The position numbers were made by a program, and so were the translations under genes. 64,000 nt of DNA from Alteromonas sp. KC3. Its GTDB lineage: Bacteria; Pseudomonadota; Gammaproteobacteria; Enterobacterales; Alteromonadaceae. Of the stretch, positions 55,662 through 64,000 are shown piece after piece (within the stretch, counting starts at the first letter, position 1; the number at the start of each line of letters is the position of its first letter). Location: positions 3,472,001 through 3,536,000 of the forward strand of contig NZ_AP024235.1 in assembly GCF_016756315.1 (NCBI RefSeq), in the 5' to 3' direction. Under the pieces are notes generated by a model. It did no database searches. It saw only the letters and a program-made list of their open reading frames with translations, and was not told the DNA's origin.

Positions 55662-56363
55662 ATGAATAAAATTGGTATTTTAGGCGCAATGGACGAAGAA
55701 GTTGCATTGCTAAAAGCCTCATTGGATAACCTCAAAGAAACACAATGGAAACACCTTACATTTTATGAGGGAAGCTTAAGTGGAATGGATGTTGTGTTGG
55801 TCAAGTGCGGCATCGGCAAGGTAGCTGCAGCTATAGCGACTGCGGTTCTTATTGAGCAGTACGCTCCTGATGCTGTAGTTAATACTGGCTCTGCAGGCGG
55901 TTTTGATAAAAATTTGAATATTGGCGACTTAGTTATTGCTAGTCACGTTATTCACCATGATGCCGATCTTACCCACTTTGGGTATAAACTTGGTCAATGT
56001 GCAGGCATGCCTGAAGACTATCGCTGCGACGAGCAACTAATGACTGCCGCTGGCCGTGCTGCGGCGGATATTGAGAATCTTCAATCTACCACAGGCCTAA
56101 TTTGTACTGGTGACGCTTTCATTGGTAGCGATGAAGCCGTAGCAGAACTTCGCGCTAACTTCCCTGACATGAAAGCGGTGGAAATGGAAGGTGCAGCAAT
56201 TGGACAAACCTGTCATATGCTAAACACCCCATTCTTAGTCATTCGATCTTTATCTGATATTGCGGGTAAAACATCATCGGTAAGCTTTAAAGAATACCTC
56301 GACACTGCAGCCAAACACTCTGCACAGCTTGTGATGGCAATGATTAAACAACTTGCCAAATAA
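55662..56363 (+). CDS. mtnN: 5'-methylthioadenosine/S-adenosylhomocysteine nucleosidase
   Basis: 233 residues of the MTA/SAH nucleosidase family, which remove adenine from methylthioadenosine, SAH and 5'-deoxyadenosine. Start motif IGILGAMDEEVALLK, substrate loop VKCGIGKVAAAIAT, GSAGGF, and VEMEGAAIGQTCH with catalytic Glu and Asp in RSLSDIAGK. Its stop and the cbiB start are adjacent, so it heads a cobalamin-salvage operon; 5'-deoxyadenosine is a by-product of radical-SAM and B12 chemistry. Confidence 0.97.
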   Translation: MNKIGILGAMDEEVALLKASLDNLKETQWKHLTFYEGSLSGMDVVLVKCGIGKVAAAIATAVLIEQYAPDAVVNTGSAGGFDKNLNIGDLVIASHVIHHDADLTHFGYKLGQCAGMPEDYRCDEQLMTAAGRAAADIENLQSTTGLICTGDAFIGSDEAVAELRANFPDMKAVEMEGAAIGQTCHMLNTPFLVIRSLSDIAGKTSSVSFKEYLDTAAKHSAQLVMAMIKQLAK

Positions 56364-57311
56364 ATGAGTGACTTAATTAGCGGCATTCACTATCAGTCGC
56401 TACTTATTTTATGGCTCGCCATTGCCATTGACGCAGTCTGGCAATGGCCCGAGCGTACCCACCCACTGACTTTTATGCGCTACCTTGTTCGTCAAATGGG
56501 GCATAAAGTGCTCCCGTCATCGGATTTTGGTCCTACTCAACACTATATTTCGGGCGCCCTCGCTGCACTTGTTTTACTTACGCCGTTAATTGTGTGCTTG
56601 GCAATACTCGTCTATATGGCCCAGTATCCCATTTTCTTTGAAGCGGTGATCATGGTTGTACTTCTCGACTTCGGGTATCAGCGACAACAGTACAAAAAAG
56701 TACTAGCCAATGTTGGGCGAAATAAAAAGTCTTTGGCGCGGGAAATGGTTGCCACAATTACGGCAAGAGAATGTGACCGTCTAACAGACATCGGCATTGC
56801 AAAAGCGGCTATTGAGTCTCTATGGCTTAAGTTTCTCTATCTGTACTGTGGAGTTATATTCTATTTTGTAGTGGCAGGGCCAATTGGCGCATTAATTTAT
56901 CGATTGCTATTGCTAACCTCTTGGCAATGGCATTATCGCGACAATGCAATGAAATATTTTGCGCTTCCCGTAAGAAAGCTAGTGGCAATTTTGGTGCTCC
57001 CTCCAGCACTATGCGGCGCACTAACAACCTTGCTCGTTAGCAATCCCATACGTTGTGTTAACGCCATAAAAAATGCCACGGCAAGAGATAAAACATCGCT
57101 CCTTTTAGCGCTTTTCGGTGGGGCCCTTAATGTCAAGCTGGGAGGCCCTGCTATTTATGCAAATAAAAAGTACCGATATCCAAGAGTTGGCGGCAACCAA
57201 GACGTGAGATATTCACACATGCTGTTAGCACGTAATACAGTTGTGTACGCCATGATTGCATTTGGCGCACTGGCCTCTTTGTCTCTTATTATATTGGTTA
57301 AAATACCGTAA
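56364..57311 (+). CDS. cbiB: CbiB/CobD-family cobalamin biosynthesis protein
   Basis: 315 residues, polytopic, of the CobD/CbiB family that attaches aminopropanol phosphate to cobyric acid. Signature segments are LAIAIDAVWQWPERTHPL at the start and AREMVATITARECDRLTD in the middle, with LGGPAIYANKKYRYPRVGG late. The organism may therefore salvage cobinamide rather than build the ring, because no other ring genes are in the window. It begins on the base after the mtnN stop. Confidence 0.88.
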   Translation: MSDLISGIHYQSLLILWLAIAIDAVWQWPERTHPLTFMRYLVRQMGHKVLPSSDFGPTQHYISGALAALVLLTPLIVCLAILVYMAQYPIFFEAVIMVVLLDFGYQRQQYKKVLANVGRNKKSLAREMVATITARECDRLTDIGIAKAAIESLWLKFLYLYCGVIFYFVVAGPIGALIYRLLLLTSWQWHYRDNAMKYFALPVRKLVAILVLPPALCGALTTLLVSNPIRCVNAIKNATARDKTSLLLALFGGALNVKLGGPAIYANKKYRYPRVGGNQDVRYSHMLLARNTVVYAMIAFGALASLSLIILVKIP

Positions 57312-57360
57312 TGGGCGGCGTGATACGCTTTCATTCAAGGCTTAAATAAGGGAAACTTTT

Positions 57361-58275
57361 GTGATTTCGCGACTAACGCTATTCGTTGTTCAATTCTTTT
57401 TTTTATGCATAGTGAATGCATCTAGCGCAGCGCCTGATATTCATCGCGAAGCCTTTGATGCAACAAACAATACCGCCACGGCTAATATCGAAAACGCAGC
57501 GAAACACACTGAATCACCGTTACCAAAAGACTATAAAATAGTGAGCCTTGCCCCCCACCTTACCGAGTGGGTATACAGTTTAGGGCTCGATAAGCATTTA
57601 GTTGCAGTAAGTGATTACAGTGACTTTCCAAAGGAAGCAACGCTCCTTCCTCGCGTGGCTGATTATCAAGGTGCAGATATAGCGAGCATAGTTGCACTAC
57701 AGCCCAATTTAGTTCTTGCTTGGGATGGCGGTAATAAGCCTCAGGATATGAACAAACTTGTTGCACTAGGGCTCAATGTTTTTAAAAGCAGAATTACCAC
57801 TATTGACGATATTGCAACGGAAATAACTCGTCTTGCGAACCTGACTCACACTCAGTCAAAAGCAAAGGAGTTAACCGCGCATTTCAGTACTACGCTTGAC
57901 GAACTACGAATACGGTATAAATCGACTGCGCCCACATCGGTATTTTATTACTCGTGGACCGCACCGCTAATGTCAATTGGTTCGAATGCGTGGGCAAATC
58001 AATTGCTTAAAGTCTGCGGTGCGCAAACCACCTTTATTGATAGCCCTGTCGATTATCCGCAAGTTTCCGTCAAAGATGTCCTCATTAGGCAACCCAAGGT
58101 ACTGGTTGCAGCAAGTAAATCATCAAAAGATGAATTGGAAATATTCTGGCAACCCCATCGCGAACACCTTTCTGCCCCACTTATTGTAGTAAACCCAGAT
58201 GTTACAAGCCGCTTCTCACTTCGTATAATTAATGAACTAAAAATATTGTGCAAAGGTATAAACGAAAACGCATAA
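57361..58275 (+). CDS. btuF: Periplasmic cobalamin-binding protein BtuF-like
   Basis: 304 residues with a signal peptide (ending near SSAAP) and a helical-backbone metal receptor fold: IVSLAPHLTEWVYSLGLDKHLVAVSDYSDFP, LQPNLVLAWDGGN, and a late FSLRIINELK. It captures B12 for an ABC importer; BtuC and BtuD are not in the window. The start is GTG at 57361. It is 49 bp after cbiB, fitting a salvage operon. Confidence 0.88.
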   Translation: MISRLTLFVVQFFFLCIVNASSAAPDIHREAFDATNNTATANIENAAKHTESPLPKDYKIVSLAPHLTEWVYSLGLDKHLVAVSDYSDFPKEATLLPRVADYQGADIASIVALQPNLVLAWDGGNKPQDMNKLVALGLNVFKSRITTIDDIATEITRLANLTHTQSKAKELTAHFSTTLDELRIRYKSTAPTSVFYYSWTAPLMSIGSNAWANQLLKVCGAQTTFIDSPVDYPQVSVKDVLIRQPKVLVAASKSSKDELEIFWQPHREHLSAPLIVVNPDVTSRFSLRIINELKILCKGINENA

Positions 58276-58324
58276 GCGCTATACTAAAGTTGAATATTAG
58301 CGTATAGGTGAAAATGGAAACGTA

Positions 58325-58729
58325 ATGAAATTTGTGGTTGCAGGCTTTCTTATTGTTGCAAGTGTGGCACTTTTTGTGTCGCTTCAGTGCACCGCAAAAG
58401 CATCGTCCCAAGCTTCAGTTGCAGCATCTCCCTACCTCATAGAACGCGTCGCTAATAATGATTGGTTACTGATTGATGTACGTTCACCTCAAGAATTTGC
58501 CGAAGGACATATTCCGGGCGCCATAAACATGCCTCATGAAAACATTAATGACTACGTTAATGATTTGAAAGACCATAAAGACAAACCCATTATTATTTAT
58601 TGCCGCTCTGGGCGTCGAGCTAAACTTGCTATGAAAGTACTTGAAGAACTCGACTTCTCTGAAGTTATGCACCTTGAAGGCGACATGTTAGGTTGGAGCG
58701 CAGCAGGTATGTCAGTCGACCGCATGTAG
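58325..58729 (+). CDS. Exported rhodanese-domain protein
   Basis: 134 residues: N-terminal signal/anchor (residues 1-22), then one rhodanese domain with the nucleophile in YCRSGRRAKLA, which gives the six-residue loop CRSGRR. Sulfur carrier or phosphatase-like function is possible; the substrate is unknown. The gene may be part of the btuF transcript, 49 bp downstream, but could have its own promoter. Confidence 0.9.
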   Translation: MKFVVAGFLIVASVALFVSLQCTAKASSQASVAASPYLIERVANNDWLLIDVRSPQEFAEGHIPGAINMPHENINDYVNDLKDHKDKPIIIYCRSGRRAKLAMKVLEELDFSEVMHLEGDMLGWSAAGMSVDRM

Positions 58730-58805
58730 ATTCTCTCTACATGGTTGTGTGCATTAGTTTTGGCTGTGATACACTTTTTGACCTTCTCTCATTTTGTGAA
58801 CTGTG

Positions 58806-59246
58806 ATGAAAATAGATATCGCTACACCAGCTATGCTGTTTCCAGCAATTTCCTTGTTGCTTTTAGCTTACACAAATCGCTTTTTGACTTTAGCAACAAT
58901 CATCAGAAACTTCTCAAAAGAAGAGCGCGACGACAATACACTGGCACAAATTAAAAACCTTCGCTTGCGTATTCAGTTGATCAAACGCATGCAAATCGCA
59001 GGGGTTGGTAGCTTCTTTTTATGTGTAGTATCAATGCTTGCTATTTACCTCACCTACCAACAAGTGGGTAACTGGGTATTTGCAGCAAGCTTGGTGTCAT
59101 TGCTTTATTCACTTTGGATGTCTGTGCGTGAAATTCTTATTTCTGTCGAAGCACTAGACGTACACCTTGATGGCATGAAGCATGCTCATAAATCGGGTAA
59201 AAGCGCAGCAACCTCAGATAAGAAACGCGTAGAACATATACAATAA
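58806..59246 (+). CDS. DUF2721 family membrane protein
   Basis: 146 residues. Starts with TPAMLFPAISLLLLAYTNRFLTLATIIR, then a basic helix LAQIKNLRLRIQLIKRMQ and two further membrane helices, the layout of DUF2721 proteins. Function unknown. ATG at 58806 is chosen; a GTG directly before it is also in frame. It lies 77 bp after the rhodanese gene. Confidence 0.85.
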   Translation: MKIDIATPAMLFPAISLLLLAYTNRFLTLATIIRNFSKEERDDNTLAQIKNLRLRIQLIKRMQIAGVGSFFLCVVSMLAIYLTYQQVGNWVFAASLVSLLYSLWMSVREILISVEALDVHLDGMKHAHKSGKSAATSDKKRVEHIQ

Positions 59247-59300
59247 CCCCTTTGTCACCATTCAACCCTACAACACGCAAGATTATCCAAAACAAGACAT

Positions 59301-59873
59301 ATGCAAAACAAGACACAGATTGAATATGCCCCGTTGGCGAATACACACTTCGACGGTGTTATTGAGTTAGGTAACGCTGTTCATGGAGACAACTATCTCA
59401 CCGATGAACTCATTAACGACTACTACAACAAAAGCTTTCACAATGAGATCAATGCTAGCTGGGTAGCATTGCACAATCACAAGGTGGTAGGTTTTAGATT
59501 GACCTTCGCACATAGCCAATGGCAAGTGGATAACTGGTGCACTCCCTCACTGTGGCAACTTGATGCAGATAAGGTGTGTTATTTTAAGTGCAACACCGTA
59601 TCACCTGATATGCAAGGTACTGGCATTGGCAGCGCCTTGTTAAAGAAATCGATTGAGCGCGCTAAGGCGCAAGGTGCACAAGCTGGCTTAGCACATATCT
59701 GGCTTGCCAGCCCCGGAAATAGCGCGTTTAAGTATTTTTCAAAAAATGGCGGCGAGCTTATTAAAAAGCACCCTAACAAGTGGCGTTATATCTCTATTCA
59801 CGAAGGTTACGATTGTCCAGTTTGTGACGGCTACTGTGAATGTGAAGGTGCTGAAATGCTGCTGCGTTTTTAG
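59301..59873 (+). CDS. GNAT acetyltransferase with cysteine-rich tail
   Basis: 190 residues. GNAT fold with acetyl-CoA loop VSPDMQGTGIGSALLKKSIERAK (in parts) and a late FKYFSKNGGELI. The C-terminus adds CPVCDGYCEC (Cys172, 175, 179, 181), a pattern that could bind zinc or another metal. It abuts the next gene, so acetyltransferase and oxidoreductase are likely co-expressed. The substrate is unknown; a polyamine or amino acid would suit the neighbour. Confidence 0.85.
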   Translation: MQNKTQIEYAPLANTHFDGVIELGNAVHGDNYLTDELINDYYNKSFHNEINASWVALHNHKVVGFRLTFAHSQWQVDNWCTPSLWQLDADKVCYFKCNTVSPDMQGTGIGSALLKKSIERAKAQGAQAGLAHIWLASPGNSAFKYFSKNGGELIKKHPNKWRYISIHEGYDCPVCDGYCECEGAEMLLRF

Positions 59874-59894
59874 TTGTTTGGTGCCCAAAGCAAT

Positions 59895-61229
59895 ATGCAA
59901 TACGACCCCCTTGTTTCCAAACATGTGCAGCCCTCGTTACCTGCACCTACTACTTATTGGCACAGTACCCATAATTGCGTGCACTATGAAGCACTCGCCC
60001 GCGATATCAATACTGAATACCTGGTTATTGGCGGAGGCTATACAGGCTTATCAGCGGCAATCACGCTGGCAGAAGCGGGAAAACATGTTGTACTTATTGA
60101 TGCACACTCCGTAGGCTTTGGTTGTGCCGGTCGCAACGGTGGATTTATTCTATCCGGTAGCGGACGTTTATCGCTAAGCGCAATTGAAGACAAATGGGGA
60201 GAAAGTACGGCAAAGGGCATGCAGCAGGAGTTCGAGGGCGCTGTTGAGTTACTGCATAAACGTATTGCACGTCATAATATGCAAGTTGATTTGTGCCAAG
60301 GTCCCTACTTCAAACTTGCCCACTCTACAAAACACGCAAAGCGACTGCACCATGCAGCATCAATCCAGGAAACAAAATTTGGTGCAAAGAGCACATTGCT
60401 TAGCCAAAACGACGTTGAACGTCAGTTTTCGATAAATAGCACCTATGGCGGTGTAAAAGTAGAGGGAGCATGCCTACACCCTTTAAAACTTGCAGACGAA
60501 TATGCCAAAACAGCACAAGGCTTAGGCGCCCATCTCTACTACAACACCCCGGCCCTCGACATCCTTAAAGATGGTTCTACTTATTTGGTGAAAACCCCAT
60601 CGGGGAACATTCGCGCAAACAATGTCTTAATTGCAAGCAACGCCTATACACCCAAACAGTTTCATAACGCAGTAGATAACAAACAGTTTCCTGTACAATC
60701 GAGTATTTTTGTTACTGCGCCACTGACCCAAAAACAACAAGCGGAAACTGGTTTAAGTACACCAATGAGCTTTATGGATACGCGTATGATGAAATATTAC
60801 TATCGCGTATTACCCGACGGGCGGCTACTCTTTGGTGGGCGCGGTGCAGTATTGGGCAAGCACAGCGAGCATCCCAGTGAAAAGGCCCGCTTGTATAGGG
60901 CAATGATTAAAAGCTTTCCGGCCCTTGAAGGAATTGCAATGACGCACTTTTGGAGTGGTTGGGTGAGCGTGTCACTTGATGATATGCCAAGAATATTCAT
61001 TGATACAAAGAACAATGACTCGCTTGGTTATGCCATGGGCTATTGTGGCTCAGGGGTATCGTTTGCTGCATTTGCAGGAATGCGCTTAGCCCAACGTATG
61101 CTAGGCAATGAAGATATTGATTTATCACTCCCTTTGTATCAATCGCCGCTTCCCACTTTTCCATTTGCTACCTTCCGAAGAGTGGCATTAAGGGGGCTTT
61201 ATCAATGGGCCAAAATTGCCGAGCGTTAA
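59895..61229 (+). CDS. FAD-dependent amine/amino-acid oxidoreductase (DadA/PuuB-like)
   Basis: About 444 residues. FAD loop YLVIGGGYTGLSAAITLAEAGKHVVLIDA (in parts), then CAGRNGGFI and a C-terminal GYCGSGVSFAAFAGMRLAQRM that binds the flavin. The family oxidises amines or amino acids, such as gamma-glutamylputrescine (PuuB) or glycine; the substrate is not decided by sequence. ATG at 59895 is used; a TTG at 59874 directly after the GNAT stop is also in frame. Confidence 0.87.
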   Translation: MQYDPLVSKHVQPSLPAPTTYWHSTHNCVHYEALARDINTEYLVIGGGYTGLSAAITLAEAGKHVVLIDAHSVGFGCAGRNGGFILSGSGRLSLSAIEDKWGESTAKGMQQEFEGAVELLHKRIARHNMQVDLCQGPYFKLAHSTKHAKRLHHAASIQETKFGAKSTLLSQNDVERQFSINSTYGGVKVEGACLHPLKLADEYAKTAQGLGAHLYYNTPALDILKDGSTYLVKTPSGNIRANNVLIASNAYTPKQFHNAVDNKQFPVQSSIFVTAPLTQKQQAETGLSTPMSFMDTRMMKYYYRVLPDGRLLFGGRGAVLGKHSEHPSEKARLYRAMIKSFPALEGIAMTHFWSGWVSVSLDDMPRIFIDTKNNDSLGYAMGYCGSGVSFAAFAGMRLAQRMLGNEDIDLSLPLYQSPLPTFPFATFRRVALRGLYQWAKIAER

Positions 61230-61328
61230 AAACGTACTATCGCTAGCCGCACGCTCACTTTTTAAGCTATCTTATTAAACAGCAATTCAAATTCACCTTC
61301 CTCGTCATTGAAAACAAGGAGTTTTGCC

Positions 61329-61682
61329 ATGTCTTATATAGATGGATTTGCGGTCGCAGTACCTAATGAGAATAAAGCGTTGTATCTGGAGCATGCCACA
61401 TTAGCGGGTGGTATTTTTAAGGAGTATGGCGCATTAAAGATTATCGAGGCGTGGGGAGATGATGTTCCTGACGGAGAGGTAACCTCGTTTTTAAAGGCGG
61501 TACAAGCAAAAGAAGGCGAAACGGTAGTATTTTCAATTGCTTTTTGGCCGTCAAAAGCCGTTAGAGATGAAGCATGGAAAAAGGTTATGGAAGACCCGCG
61601 AATGCAAAACGATGAAAACCCCATGCCATTTGACGGAAAGCGGCTTATCTATGGTGGCTTCGAGATATTGCTAGAAATCTAG
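61329..61682 (+). CDS. DUF1428 family protein
   Basis: 117 residues, start at ATG 61329 with AAGGAG eight bases upstream. DUF1428 pattern YIDGFAVAVPNENKALYLEHA, IEAWGDDVPDGEVTSF and MPFDGKRLIYGGFEI. A ferredoxin-like dimeric alpha/beta-barrel fold is known for relatives; function unknown. It is convergent with tyrS, with a shared terminator. Confidence 0.9.
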   Translation: MSYIDGFAVAVPNENKALYLEHATLAGGIFKEYGALKIIEAWGDDVPDGEVTSFLKAVQAKEGETVVFSIAFWPSKAVRDEAWKKVMEDPRMQNDENPMPFDGKRLIYGGFEILLEI

Positions 61683-61717
61683 TTCGTTGATTCAAGTAAG
61701 TAAGAAGACATAAAAAA

Positions 61718-61736
61718 GCCCATCGTTAAGATGGGC
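61718..61736. terminator. Bidirectional terminator between DUF1428 and tyrS
   Basis: GCCCATC-GTTAA-GATGGGC stem. On the minus strand it is followed by TTTTTT (tyrS side); on the plus strand by CGTATTTTT. Confidence 0.92.
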
Positions 61737-61763
61737 CGTATTTTTGAGCGTATTTTGCAAAGC

Positions 61764-62963
61764 TTAGGCCAGTGTAATACGTGCGAATTTGCGTTTACCT
61801 ACCTGGTAAACATTCTCGCCTTTTTCAGTAATCACTAAACGAGTGTCTTCCACTTTATCGCCATTAATTTTTACTGCGCCTTGCTTAATCATGCGCATTG
61901 CATCAGAAGTAGAGCCTACCAACTTTGCTTCTTTTAACAGGTTTCCAATGGCAATACCTTCATCGCCCAGCGCAATTTCCACTTCCGGCATATCGTCTGG
62001 AATTGCATTTTTTTGGAAGCGTTGAATAAAGTCCTGATGTGCGCCTTCAGCGGCAGCGTCGTCGTGGAAGCGCGCAATAATTTCTTTGGCCAACATAATC
62101 TTAATATCACGTGGATTTTCGCCATTGGCAACACGCGTTTTAAGATCAGCAATTTCTTCTAACGGACGGAAACTCAATAAGTCGTAATAACGCCACATCA
62201 AATCATCAGAAATTGACATTACTTTACCGAACATATCGTTTGGCGCATCAGTAATACCAATATAATTGTTCAGTGATTTTGACATTTTCTGAACGCCATC
62301 AAGACCTTCTAATAGCGGTACCATTACAATTGACTGCTGCGTTAGACCTTGCTCTTTTTGTAACTCACGACCCATTAGCAAGTTAAAGCGCTGATCAGTA
62401 CCACCAAGCTCAACGTCTGCTTTAAGTGCAACTGAGTCCCATCCTTGAACAAGTGGATACAAGAACTCGTGAATAGCAATAGGCTGGCCATTGTTATAGC
62501 GCTTTTTAAAGTCATCGCGTTCAAGCATACGCGCAACGGTTTGGCTGGCAGCAAGCTTGATCATTCCCGCAGCGCCGAGCTGGTCCATCCATTCAGAGTT
62601 AAAACGAATTTCCGTTTTATCTTCATCAAGAATTTTGAACACTTGTTCCTGATACGTTTTAGCGTTCTCTAATACTTGTTCTTTGCTTAAAGGCTTGCGC
62701 GTTACATTTTTACCTGTAGGATCGCCAATAAGGCCGGTAAAATCACCAATAAGAAAAACGACCTTGTGGCCCAGTTGCTGGAAAGTGCGCAACTTATTGA
62801 TCAAAACTGTGTGACCAAGATGCAGATCAGGTGCTGTTGGATCGAAACCCGCCTTAATCGTCAGGGTTTTGCCGGATTTTAGTTTTTCAATTAAATCCTC
62901 TTCGGGGAGTATTTCATCAACACCCCGTTTAATCTCAGCCAACGCTGTTTGCCAATCTTTCAT
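61764..62963 (-). CDS. tyrS: Tyrosyl-tRNA synthetase
   Basis: 399 residues. Class I synthetase with HLGH in the first motif ([13 protein letters not shown]) and KMSKS ([12 protein letters not shown]), and a C-terminal S4 RNA-binding domain ([14 protein letters not shown]). It charges tRNA-Tyr with tyrosine. ATG at 62963 gives the usual start ([14 protein letters not shown]); an upstream in-frame start would add a non-conserved leader. Regulation by a T-box is not seen, as expected in gammaproteobacteria. Confidence 0.97.
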   Translation of the reverse strand: MKDWQTALAEIKRGVDEILPEEDLIEKLKSGKTLTIKAGFDPTAPDLHLGHTVLINKLRTFQQLGHKVVFLIGDFTGLIGDPTGKNVTRKPLSKEQVLENAKTYQEQVFKILDEDKTEIRFNSEWMDQLGAAGMIKLAASQTVARMLERDDFKKRYNNGQPIAIHEFLYPLVQGWDSVALKADVELGGTDQRFNLLMGRELQKEQGLTQQSIVMVPLLEGLDGVQKMSKSLNNYIGITDAPNDMFGKVMSISDDLMWRYYDLLSFRPLEEIADLKTRVANGENPRDIKIMLAKEIIARFHDDAAAEGAHQDFIQRFQKNAIPDDMPEVEIALGDEGIAIGNLLKEAKLVGSTSDAMRMIKQGAVKINGDKVEDTRLVITEKGENVYQVGKRKFARITLA

Positions 62964-63082
62964 TTGTAAGTCACACTCTTTGATAAGACTAAATTCAATT
63001 TTGGCCGGCATTTTACGCGTACAACGGAACCATTAAAAGGTTTTGACGTCAAAAACCGGATTACAATGCGTCATGTTGTTAA

Positions 63083-63270
63083 ACCCAAAGGCTTTGAGTC
63101 GAACGAACTGACATTGATTTCGCAGATCAGGGGGGGAAGGGCTTCCGCAAACACGCGGTAAACCCATCCATGGGCGCTCCGCCACCGCATCCCTGCGGTG
63201 GAGGGTTTGCTCCAGCCCTTCCCCCCTGCTCGCGACTAGTCAATATCCGTTCACCGAAGAGCCTTTGGGT
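63083..63270. repeat. Nested palindromic element, copy F (tyrS - M23 divergent region)
   Basis: The outer arms ACCCAAAGGCT/AGCCTTTGGGT (63083-63093 with 63260-63270), the middle arms around GGGGGAAGGGCT/AGCCCTTCCCCC (63128-63143 with 63214-63228) and GCAAAC/GTTTGC enclose the same core (ACGCGGTAAACCCATCCATG, GCGCTCC). An inner hairpin CCACCGCAT-CC-CTGCGGTGG has one mismatch. It occupies the shared upstream region of tyrS and the M23 peptidase. Confidence 0.9.
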
Positions 63271-63369
63271 GTAACAATTTAATAACATTTATAACGAGAA
63301 AAGTTGCATTTTTAAGCAACGTATGTGAAATAGTGTTGTGCACGTAACATTTCTCAGGTGGGCAGTAGT

Positions 63370-64000
63370 ATGAGAAAGACAATAGACGCCTCTAAGGCGC
63401 TAAATCTATTCAAAAAATTACCAAAGCAGCATAGAACTGGGTTAGCAGTGGCTAGTCTATTTCTAGGCGGGCTTATTCTTTTGCCGTCGGAATCGGTTGA
63501 AGCAAGCCGTCATCAAGAAGCACATATTCTTGATGCGGGTGTGCGCTATCCGGTAGAGCTGCATATTACGCCTTCTACAGATGTGTTTAGTGGCGAAGAA
63601 GAGTCAAGTTGGCAAACGTACAAGGTACGCAGTGGCGATACGTTGGCTAAACTATTTAAACGTGCAGGGTTTACTGCACGAGACGTTTACAACGTTACCC
63701 AAGCGGGAGAACTAGCCAAAACACTTGTTACTTTACTTCCTGGCGATGAGTTGTCATTTAAAGCTAATAGTGACGGTGGCTTTGGTGAACTTAAATATAA
63801 GCTTTCGTCTACTGAAACCCTTTTTGTTCGCCCAAGCACAGAGGAAAACGGCAAAACGTTAACCGCTGAGCTAGAGAAACGCGACGTTGATATTCGATAT
63901 AACTTCGCTCAAGGCGAAATTAATTCAAGTTTCTGGAATGCAGCGGTCGATGCTGGCCTTACTAGCAATCAAATTATGAACCTCGCTGGCATTTTTGGCT
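63370..64000 (+). CDS. M23-family peptidoglycan endopeptidase, N-terminal part (truncated by the window edge)
   Basis: The frame opens at ATG 63370 and continues to the window end (210 codons seen). A signal/anchor helix (about residues 20-40, LAVASLFLGGLILLP) is followed by an OapA/LysM-like domain with WQTYKVRSGDTLAKLFKRAGF. That layout is typical of MepM-like M23 endopeptidases, whose catalytic domain would lie beyond the edge. It is divergent from tyrS. Confidence 0.88.
   Translation, partial: MRKTIDASKALNLFKKLPKQHRTGLAVASLFLGGLILLPSESVEASRHQEAHILDAGVRYPVELHITPSTDVFSGEEESSWQTYKVRSGDTLAKLFKRAGFTARDVYNVTQAGELAKTLVTLLPGDELSFKANSDGGFGELKYKLSSTETLFVRPSTEENGKTLTAELEKRDVDIRYNFAQGEINSSFWNAAVDAGLTSNQIMNLAGIFG

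Overview
The window looks like a chromosome segment from a marine gammaproteobacterium of the Alteromonas type. This is inference from gene content and order: an ArcB sensor next to gltBD, the rsmI-lpoA-yraN-diaA-dolP block, a norspermidine pair, a methylcitrate cluster using AcnD and PrpF, moderate GC, and many signalling genes. I see no rRNA, tRNA, IS element, CRISPR array or prophage. Coding density is high.

Layout. 1-3.8 kb: two small envelope or unknown genes and a dCACHE chemoreceptor with an amino-acid-binding signature. 4.0-6.6 kb: an arsenic operon (arsR, thioredoxin-type arsC, arsH, ACR3 pump) behind two palindromic operators. 6.6-13.3 kb: a stand-alone receiver, aceK, an OmpR-type two-component pair, a DUF3833 plus chalcone-isomerase-like pair, and a PLP enzyme. 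13.5-16.5 kb: an unknown gene, then carboxynorspermidine dehydrogenase and decarboxylase. 16.6-21.3 kb: rsmI facing away from lpoA-yraN-diaA-dolP. 21.3-25.6 kb: an MFS pump, then an operon of a membrane protein, an SMR pump and a DesK/DesR-like two-component pair. 25.6-28.5 kb: two small unknowns and a TonB-dependent receptor.

29.2-36.7 kb holds the 2-methylcitrate cycle for propionate (GntR regulator, prpB, prpC, acnD, prpF) with repeated TTGTCGACAA palindromes. 36.8-43.7 kb: a double-receiver diguanylate cyclase, the YdbS/YdbT PH-domain pair, ArcB and a cell-wall amidase. 44.3-50.2 kb: gltB and gltD (glutamate synthase). 50.3-53.9 kb: a fusion of a PaaK-like adenylate-forming ligase to a SufS-like cysteine desulfurase, with a beta-propeller gene upstream of it. 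54.3-61.7 kb: small unknowns, then mtnN-cbiB-btuF (nucleoside and cobalamin salvage), a rhodanese, DUF2721, a GNAT/FAD-oxidoreductase pair and DUF1428. 61.8-64 kb: tyrS, and divergent from it an M23 peptidase cut by the window edge.

Two things stand out. One is a family of large nested intergenic palindromes (six well-formed copies and one decayed). A short core with an ATCCATG-like block is conserved between copies, while the flanking stems differ completely in sequence yet still pair. Four copies (one decayed) lie between acnD and prpF, partly created by a ~204-bp tandem duplication. The other is the ligase-desulfurase fusion, whose architecture suggests coupling of carboxylate activation to sulfur transfer. 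I know of no characterised enzyme with this architecture.
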